This document shows positions 57,564-64,000 of a stretch of DNA of 64,000 nt, piece after piece (position 1 is the first letter of the stretch; the number at the start of each line of letters is the position of its first letter). The notes under the pieces were generated by a model. That model made no database searches. It worked only from the letters and a program-made list of their open reading frames with translations, and had not been told where the DNA came from. Source of the stretch: Tetrapyrgos nigripes (Eukaryota > Basidiomycota > Agaricomycetes > Agaricales > Campanellaceae). The stretch covers positions 186,001-250,000 of the forward strand of contig JAACJM010000125.1 of assembly GCA_013368315.1 (NCBI GenBank), written 5' to 3'. The translations under genes and the position numbers were made by a program.

Positions 57564-58090
57564 TGTCATGAATCGTCTCCCGCCTATTCATTTCCCTTTC
57601 TATTCTTTTTCCTTTACTACCTATTCCCCACTCTAAACCCATAAAACATCAACCATTTCTCATCATCGTCTATAGTTACCATCTTCTCTAGATCTATGAC
57701 TCATATTCTTATCTCCTCCGATTCCTATCTCCATGGACATTCTCACTGTCAAATCACTCCGTGTGATCTAGTACCTTCATCTATCCATATTTAACTTATT
57801 ATTCTCTCGCCCTTGACATTTCCACATGATACCGTTTACCTATTACTTACTTTTTCCCATCTGTTCATATTTTTACTTATATACCGTGATCTCTGTAACC
57901 TATTCCTTAGTTCGTTCACTTTCGTCTCCGCTCCGTACTTTTACTACGCAGTGTAGAGCCTAGTCAGCTTACTCTTTCTCTCTATCTCTCTATCTCTCTA
58001 TCTTCCTTGATCAATCTATCTCTCTTGTAAACCGGTTTTCTCGTATCGTGTGACTTGGGTGGTTATCGAGTGTATCGACAACCTTGGACA
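57564..58090 (+). repeat. 3' LTR
   Basis: 527 bp, starting TGTCATGAATCGTCTCCCGC and ending CAACCTTGGACA. It differs from the 5' LTR by scattered transitions and small indels. Confidence 0.92.
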
Positions 58091-59443
58091 GGTAGAAGCA
58101 TAGTCCATGTTTCGCAGTCTCTACAGCTAGCGCTAGTGAGATGACCAATACTCTACAGTACGTGGTTTGAGTAACTACAAGAAATACCTAGTCCTTTTAT
58201 ACTACTTGCAGCTACTACTATACAGTTCTACATTTCTTTTTAATGTCTGCTAAAAGGTACATAAGACAACAGAAATATTAGTCTAATTGCCAGTCCATGC
58301 TTGTCCATACTACTAGATTAAGTAGGTACTTTCTAATTAGGGTATCTAGGAAATGTAGAATATTATCTAAAACTAATAGGGCTTTCTATGCTCCCTTCAC
58401 TTCATCCTCTTGACTAAGAGTACCTTTCTGGAACTGGCAGCTGTAGTCATTCTGACTCACATAGCTCCACCATCTATGCTGGGCTCCACTCATATGACTC
58501 ACATTCCTTTACCGCCAATCAGTCGCTATAGGTTTGTGTAGTCTCCTGCTTATTCCTCCTCTTATGTTCTTCTGGTGCTACTATAGACTTGGTGTTTATA
58601 GACTTCGTTTCTAGTATACCGCCAGTTAGTTCTTATAGATGAGTCCTGCTCTCTATAAGGTCCTACATATCTTTTGTAGTTGCACTTGTACCAATGAGAA
58701 TGCCTCAGTCATCAGGCACACATCTTGCCAATCTTACTGCTGCATTCAGAAATATCTTTACCCTTTTGGGGCTCTCTCGTTATGACTCATTCCTTAGATC
58801 GCATACTGGCAGTAATGAACTATGGGCTTTATTCCTTCACCACTAGTCCATCCTTTTAGTACCATATGAAAGCTGAGCTTCCTAGGAACTCGTACATATA
58901 TACTTTGTCCTACTTTTCTATCCTTACTGCCTTTCAGAAGACTATTCCTTCTGTTTTGCATACAAGCGAGGTATTGCTTGTTTATACCACTAGTTCAGAC
59001 ATAGTCGGTTACTAGGGCTATCCTCCAATTTCTCCAATTATGACGCCATTTCTAAACCAGTGATTGTTTAGCGCTAGAGTCTGGGTTGTATAGCCTACAT
59101 GTTCCTTGCCCATGAATAGGGGCTTCATTTTCCCTTGAATTGCACTGGCGATACTAAGTGCGTTATAGTAGGAATGGTTACAAAGCTTTATAGAACTTTG
59201 TATAGTATATGGGGTGGATCTGCTACTATAACTGAAGCACTGTACACATCAACCATAGTACTTAGAATAAGCATATCCTATTCATAAGTACTTAGTTTTA
59301 TTGTACTGGCACATACACTTAGTCCACTAGCGCTTTAACTAGCAGTTTGGGACTCACTCTAGTCCTTTATATACCAATTGAAGTGGTAAATCAGCTTTCT
59401 AACTGCCAATTAACGTTTCTATATGCGAATTTTGTATGGCATA
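58091..59443. other. No supported gene
   Basis: 1.35 kb of AT-rich sequence without a long open frame on either strand. Short CTATAG- and AGTACTTAG-like words recur, but I see no clear repeat unit. It sits where the pol of the neighbouring minus-strand element would be expected, so that element was truncated or overwritten. Confidence 0.45.
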
Positions 59444-61035
59444 TCATTGTTTGTTTTTGTCCACTAATTCAACCAATGTGTTGAACAGTTCACTCGTATG
59501 GCTTAGTACACTCTCAACAGTATGCACATTGAAAATATCATTTTCAGATACATAATTGCGATCACTGTTCAAGCAAGAGTCCCTAACCTGGTCACACAGT
59601 TGCTGTCTACTCTGTTGACCCTTCCCCATTTCCCAGATTGAAGCCTGCAAAAATGTCCTCTATGTCTTCACTCTCCACCACATTGACTCTGACTGCATTG
59701 CTCCTTCCCAATTCCCTTTGTATGAATGCTCTCCAATCTCCTTCAGTCAGCGTGATTTGTTGGATGACATGCAAGGCCTATCCTTCCCATGCCACTTCTT
59801 TCTGCACTTGAAACATTCCCCTGATCCTGGCATGAGTGTTCCTGGGGCATATGGGTATGACATGGTTTCATTGAAGGTGACTTTGGTGCCATGTTTCAGG
59901 TGGAACTGTCTGACATTGTCTTTCCAGTCATTCACACCCTGTGGAGTATTTGGGCGTTGGATGTATGCAGCTAGATTGATGCATAATGTGTTCTTCTGTG
60001 CTTCTGTGTAGCAGCTCATGACTGGCCTTCTGGCAAATGGAAGTGCTGGCAGAGGTGATGAGATTTGTGTGTTGGCAAAGCTCTGGCTAGGGGTTTACTG
60101 GGTGTTTCTGGTACTGGTGGTCATTGATTGTGTTGTTCTTCCATCTTCCTCAACCTATCCTTCTCCTCCTTTGTGTCCTTAATGGTTTGGACCCCCACTG
60201 CCTTGATTGTGTCTGTGTATTCCTTGCCAATTCTTGGCTTCTGCTGAGACGTTCCTCCTTAGCACTTTCAGGAGGTTCTCATGCACCAACACTATGTCAG
60301 ATGCTGAGTCCGCTATCCCAGCGGCCTTGGCAATGTCTAATAGATAATGGCCAAAGTGTTGGTGGGTCCATTCCTCTGTGTCCTCATCCCTCATTCCTAA
60401 TTCTGCCCAAGTGATTTGCAAAGTGAGTAGCTCCTTCTTTGGTCGGACAATGTGGGTTTCACAACTACTGGCACTGGGAACTCCTTTAGGAACTCGTCTG
60501 AGAACATTCCCAGTTGGATTTCTTTCCTTGCCAACTCCTTGTACCAGGTATCAGCTCGGCTACCCACTTTGAAAAAGAGGTGCATCTTTTTCCCTTTTCT
60601 CTCTTCTTTACATTGGCTCCTATCATATATAGTTCAGCGTCTTGCAAGAAGTCTAATGGATTTAACTTCTCGTCTGTTCCTCCTGTGAACTTTGGGATGA
60701 CTGTAGTCATGTTGCGAGTATTCAATTTCAGTTCTGGTTCTGTTTCTGGTGTTGGTGGTCGAGAAGGGAAGGGGCATATGAGCTGGTTTCTGATGTGATA
60801 GACATATTCTACCCAAGTTTCAGTTGGCTGTTTGCCGTGCTGTTCTTCACCAGGTGGTGGCAAAGTAGGTGGCGTATGATGTTCTATGTTAGATGGTGTG
60901 TGGCTGTCTGCAGATACTGAGCTATCTTGCAATGGCTCTGTAAGTGATGATTCTGTTATCAACGACTCAGTTGAGAATGTGGCTGAGGTGGTTGGTACAG
61001 AATTATTTGGGAGAAAGTGGCCTCTACTGTCTCAT
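59444..61035 (-). pseudogene. Gag remnant of a second retroelement
   Basis: Frames read leftward. MTTVIPKFTGGTDEKLNPLD (about 60735) is preceded by a Pro/Ser-rich N-terminus; then come GSRADTWYKELARKEI, TWAELGMRDEDTEEWTHQHF and HYLLDIAKAAGIADSASDIV. The sequence ends with GECFKCRKKWHGKDRPC, a CCHC-like knuckle with one extra spacer residue (near 59800). This matches a Gag type common in Agaricomycete LTR retrotransposons and is unrelated to the chromovirus Gag. At least four frame changes are needed. No pol or LTR was identified. A TGA at 61032-61034 lies in the upstream frame. Confidence 0.7.
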
Positions 61036-61249
61036 GGTCTGTTCGCTATTTTGTTGGTTGTTCGATTTTTCGGTGGTTTTTTCGTGTTATCATATAGTCT
61101 GTATGCATGTGCTAGTATTGCGTGTGGTCTAGAATTGTGCTCTCGTCACCAAGATGGCATAGCCGCAGTGCATGATAGCTTGATGATGATGATGTGTCAT
61201 GTTGTCCTCCTGTCTGTCTACTAGGCGCTACTAGGCCTAATGCTACTAG

Positions 61250-61710
61250 TAAATATGTACAAACATTGCCTAAACCTCACAGTATCCCCTACTACACCAT
61301 CAACCAATGTTTTTTTTGTCGATAGGTCCAAGGGCATCTGTCATTTCCATCAGCTCATCTCGCAGTACTACACGCCACTTATCCTTCTGCAAAGTGGCTG
61401 ACGGCCAGTACAACACCTTGATTAGTACAATGCATTGCGCATACTAACTGGTGGAGTGGTCCAAAGGTACATATGCAGTACCTGGCATCACATGCCAAGC
61501 CAGAGTATAACTTTTCTGAATCCTAGGCTCAGGGTATTACCCTTGCCACAGTGGTTCAACCGGCAGCACTGCTTGGTAAGTCCATTAACTTCTTGATACT
61601 TTTTTTTCCAGTACTGGTAAAATTGCGCAGACACCTGCAGATAGGATTGTAGATACTGTATAAGACTGTATCTCCTATGCCAAGTGTATATCAAGTCTTG
61701 TGTCTGTTGT
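61250..61710. other. No supported gene
   Basis: No recognised frames. The right part borders the 581-bp tandem duplication. Minus 61488-61841 is a frame across the repeat. Confidence 0.4.
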
Positions 61711-62640
61711 CCACAGAGCGTAAAAATCTTCAAAAAAGTGGGATAAGCACAGCCACAATTTTTTTTCTGATATGTTTCCACAGATAATCTCTCTACAGGA
61801 AACCAAGAGAAGATTTCTACATCCTCATGAGTCAATATCATTGTAAAATTGCAATGAAGACACTCAAAATTTCATACATCTCAAGTGCTTTGAGATGCTT
61901 GCTGCCAGCATCTGCACTTGTCAACCTTGAATATCAACTAATCGGTGGTATTAGGACATGTCTTAGCATGTTTATGGAAGATACACATTGTAATAACTTC
62001 AAGGTAATTTGGTACTCATTGTACTTTTAACATTTGGACTTGTCAACTTTGAATATCAAACAATTGATGGTATTAGGGTCATGTCTTAGCACGTTTCTAC
62101 AAGATAAGACATTGTAATAGCTTCAACATCATTTGTACTCATTGTAATTTTGCTGTGTGCACTTGTCTGCAAGGTGTCTGCAGGGTGTCCGCAAGGTCAG
62201 ACACCTTGCGGACACCTTGTGGACACCCTGTGGACACCCTGTAGACAACCTGAGGAGTGCCAGTTACAATACTGATGCATTCCAGGGCTGTCCACAGAGT
62301 GTAAACATTTTCAAAAAAGTGGGATAAGCACAGCCACAAATTTTTGTTTTTTTGTTTTTTTGGATATGTTTCCATAGATAATATTATGGATACCAAGAGA
62401 AGATTCCTACACCCTCATGAGTCAATCTCTCTGTGAAATTGCAACACTGAAGATACTCAAAATGTTTCTCAAGTGCTTTGAGATGCTTGCTGCCAGTATT
62501 TGCACTTGTCAATTTTGAATGTCAAAAAATTGACGGTATTGGGGTCATATCTTAGCATGTTTCTACAAGGTAATACATTGTAATAGCTTCATAAAACTTT
62601 TACTCATTATAATTTCTGGGAATAGCCAATTCCTGTAAAG
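61711..62640. repeat. 581-bp tandem duplication with internal 121-bp duplication
   Basis: CCACAGAGCG/CCACAGAGTG followed by GTGGGATAAGCACAGCCAC occurs at 61711 and 62292. Both copies continue through ATATGTTTCCA, ACCAAGAGAAGATT, CTCATGAGTCAAT, AGTGCTTTGAGATGCTTGCT and TTGTCAA. Inside the first unit a 121-bp block (ACTTGTCAACCTTGAATATC near 61918, ACTTGTCAACTTTGAATATC near 62038) is also duplicated. Non-coding. Confidence 0.85.
62157..62255. repeat. GTGTCCGCAAGG minisatellite with hairpin
   Basis: Copies of a 12-bp unit run forward and then inverted. GGTGTCCGCAAGGT and its exact reverse complement are separated by 5 nt (about 62186-62218), giving a 14-bp perfect stem with imperfect extension on both sides. 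A second short array of the same unit is at 62757-62790. Confidence 0.85.
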
Positions 62641-63009
62641 AGACTATTTTCTCCATTCTTATTATTCATAGCAGGTGGTAGGAGTGTTGTACTATCCCAA
62701 ACTAAGAGAGACAATGGTTTGGACAAGAAATAAGTCCATAGCAGTAAAAATATGGGTGTCCGCAGGGTGTCCGCAAGGGGTGTCCGCAAATTTCTCATAC
62801 CCGTTTTTTTCCCACCAAGTGGATACATTTCAATAACGTTAAATTCATACGATTTAGCAGTGGTAGATGTAAGAAAGTCTCGCAAATTGCTACGTTGTTG
62901 GAGGAACTTGCAAACGACTGATGATTTGAGTAATTGATACCAGAACTCGAATGATCAGTCAATCTCGACAATGAGCTTGCCTCTGAGTAAAACACAGCTC
63001 CATTAACAT

Positions 63010-63640
63010 CAGTTCATGAAATTAAGCCAAGGTCAGCGTACATGTTCACATTAGCTTCCATATCTCAATGAGCTTCTTGAATCTTGGTCCAGGAGTAGAC
63101 CTAGAAGGGATTCAGCATTTGGCAAGAGGCTTCCATATGTAGAAACAGACGGACGGGAGAACGATTCGTAGCTTCGTACCTTGTGAATGTAAGTCTTAAT
63201 AGGACCTTTACTGTTAGGCCCTGTGATGTTCGGTAGAATTTCTTTACTGAATCTACCGAGCAAAATGACCGGATAGATGGATAGTTCAGCTGATGCAGAC
63301 CAGACTACTAACCTCGAAACCAAGTCAGCTTGATATTCGACAGTGCGCGAACGAAGAGTGCTGCCTTGGACTCAGAGACATTTGTAAAGAAGATCGGCAA
63401 GATTGACTTCTTGTATGACCGAACCTACACAGATGAATGAGGTGTTAAGCACCAGCTGCGATGATGACAACAGTTTGAACCGATCGTACCGCTCAACATT
63501 GCAAGCATGGTCATGCGTCCGTCTCTTGCCAAAGCATCTATATTTTTCTTCCAATGACTCTGGCCCACAAAGTCCACAATGTTAAGCAGGCATGGTATGG
63601 TCCTGTACACTACTAAACGCAGTGGCAACTACACTACTTA
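63010..63640 (-). pseudogene. PIG3-like NAD(P)H quinone oxidoreductase, C-terminal part
   Basis: Exons read leftward: 63490-63628 (VDFVGQSHWKKNIDALA, DGRMTMLAMLSG), 63313-63424 (EVNLADLLYKCL, TGA, VQGSTLRSRTVEYQADLVSR), 63180-63254 (EILPNITGPNSKGPIKTYIH) and about 63010-63100 (VYSWTKIQEAH, TGA, DMEAN). Introns of 58-70 bp with GT...AG ends keep phase throughout. The sequence follows the C-terminal half of TP53I3/PIG3-type medium-chain reductases, which reduce quinones with NADPH. TGAs at 63372-63374 and 63065-63067 both stand where the family has Arg (RLR-x-x-GSTLRSR and AHREME). The N-terminal half is not recognisable to the right. Confidence 0.8.
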
Positions 63641-64000
63641 CCTGGGATAAGTGATAGCTTGTTAGGCTTGTTAGAGGCTTGTAGAGCGATGTGGGTTAAG
63701 TATAAAACTTGTTATTTGGAGGACTATCTACAAGTCCTTATAACCTTTGAGGAGGTACAAATACATGTAAACTAATACTAGAGTAACAATAAGATTCTAT
63801 TGTACTTGATAGAACAATGCTGGTTTCGTACACTATTGTCATACTACATCTATTGTCTATATAATCTTATTGTTCTATTTATAACTACTACTATTGTTCT
63901 ACATAGATGACATTGATGGCTGCAACTTAATGCGCCAATTCAACACACAACAGCATCTACCCCATGACCTTCACTTATCTTCTTGTCTCTTCAGCAAAAT
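63641..64000. other. No supported gene
   Basis: AT-rich sequence to the window edge. It may contain decayed upstream exons of the oxidoreductase, but none is recognisable. Confidence 0.4.

Larger units (their letters stand above)
50224..58090 (+). mobile_element. Ty3/gypsy chromovirus LTR retrotransposon, full length
   Basis: A 7.87-kb element with two LTRs (526 and 527 bp, TG...CA). Internal order is self-priming site, gag, protease, reverse transcriptase, RNase H, integrase, chromodomain, an extra 3' ORF and a polypurine tract. The PR-RT-RNase H-IN order defines Ty3/gypsy and the chromodomain makes it a chromovirus. The self-priming arrangement points to the Tf1/sushi group. Pol has several frame changes and so is not autonomous. 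The LTRs differ at roughly one position in 15 by eye. No target duplication is found: 5' flank CAAAT, 3' flank GGTAG. Confidence 0.9.

Noticed and set aside
57004..57642. 212-codon minus frame in the retroelement
   Set aside because: It overlaps the polypurine tract and the 3' LTR start; better explained as the antisense of the plus-strand extra ORF.
59444..61035. Gag remnant as part of the chromovirus
   Set aside because: Its sequence and knuckle spacing differ from the 51.2-kb Gag, it is on the opposite strand, and no LTR links them.
60886..61224. 112-codon plus frame with hydrophobic segments
   Set aside because: Antisense to the N-terminal Gag frame; the hydrophobicity is a by-product.

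Overview
This window is a repeat-rich, gene-poor stretch of a eukaryotic nuclear genome. It is almost certainly from a basidiomycete of the mushroom class (Agaricomycetes). The support is short 50-65 bp spliceosomal introns (GTRNGT...CTAAC...YAG) plus protein families typical of that group: KDZ transposases of both the CxC1 and CxC2 types, an expanded Spt5-like NGN/KOW protein, a fungal PARP/E2-type protein, a MUG113/T5orf172 GIY-YIG-like protein and a chromodomain Ty3/gypsy element. No conserved housekeeping block is visible, and most coding sequence is decayed or transposon-derived. Family names rest on motifs recognised by eye; no database search was possible.

Layout. 0.5-1.6 kb: decayed POT/PTR2 peptide transporter (minus). 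4.1-4.8 kb: MITE with a target-site duplication. 5.0-6.4 kb: three clusters of a near-palindromic GGGACTTCCC motif. 7.5-9.6 kb: decayed PARP/E2-type gene (minus). 10.0-10.4 kb: GIY-YIG-like remnant. 13.5 kb: tRNA-like sequence. 13.8-14.5 kb: 149-bp tandem repeats. 15.0-17.6 kb: 3' half of a CxC1 KDZ transposase (minus) interrupted by a solo LTR with a perfect 5-bp target duplication. 17.7-19.4 kb: tandem and minisatellite DNA. 19.5-21.9 kb: seven-exon lineage-specific gene (minus) with two in-frame TGA codons. 22.5-23.5 kb: intact three-exon gene with an RNase H1 N-terminal domain. 24.4-24.8 kb: intact two-exon small gene. 25-29 kb: CxC2 KDZ transposase (plus), nine exons, broken only by three TGA codons. 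29.1-30.1 kb: tandem repeats. 30.2-31.4 kb: N-terminal CxC1 KDZ fragment (minus).

31.7-36 kb and 42.8-43.4 kb: five decayed copies of an unrecognised Cys-motif protein family, accompanied by a dispersed motif near their 3' ends. 36.3-40.5 kb: Spt5-like gene (minus), with a 140-bp-armed inverted repeat beside its 5' end. 41-44.7 kb: several tandem arrays, two of which duplicate whole exon-intron units. 44.6-48.4 kb: charged, low-complexity hypothetical genes. 49.8-50.2 kb: foldback element. 50.22-58.09 kb: complete Ty3/gypsy chromovirus (LTR-gag-pol-chromodomain-extra 3' ORF-LTR) whose primer-binding site looks self-priming, Tf1/sushi style. 59.4-61 kb: gag remnant of a different retroelement (minus). 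61.7-62.7 kb: 581-bp tandem duplication with a GTGTCCGCAAGG minisatellite. 63.0-63.6 kb: decayed quinone oxidoreductase (PIG3-like, minus).

Two themes tie the window together. First, several genes keep perfect splice phase over kilobases but carry isolated TGA stops, most of them where the family has arginine. This points to CGA-to-TGA (CpG-to-TpG) decay. Second, the chromovirus still looks rich in CpG while the surrounding DNA looks poor in it.
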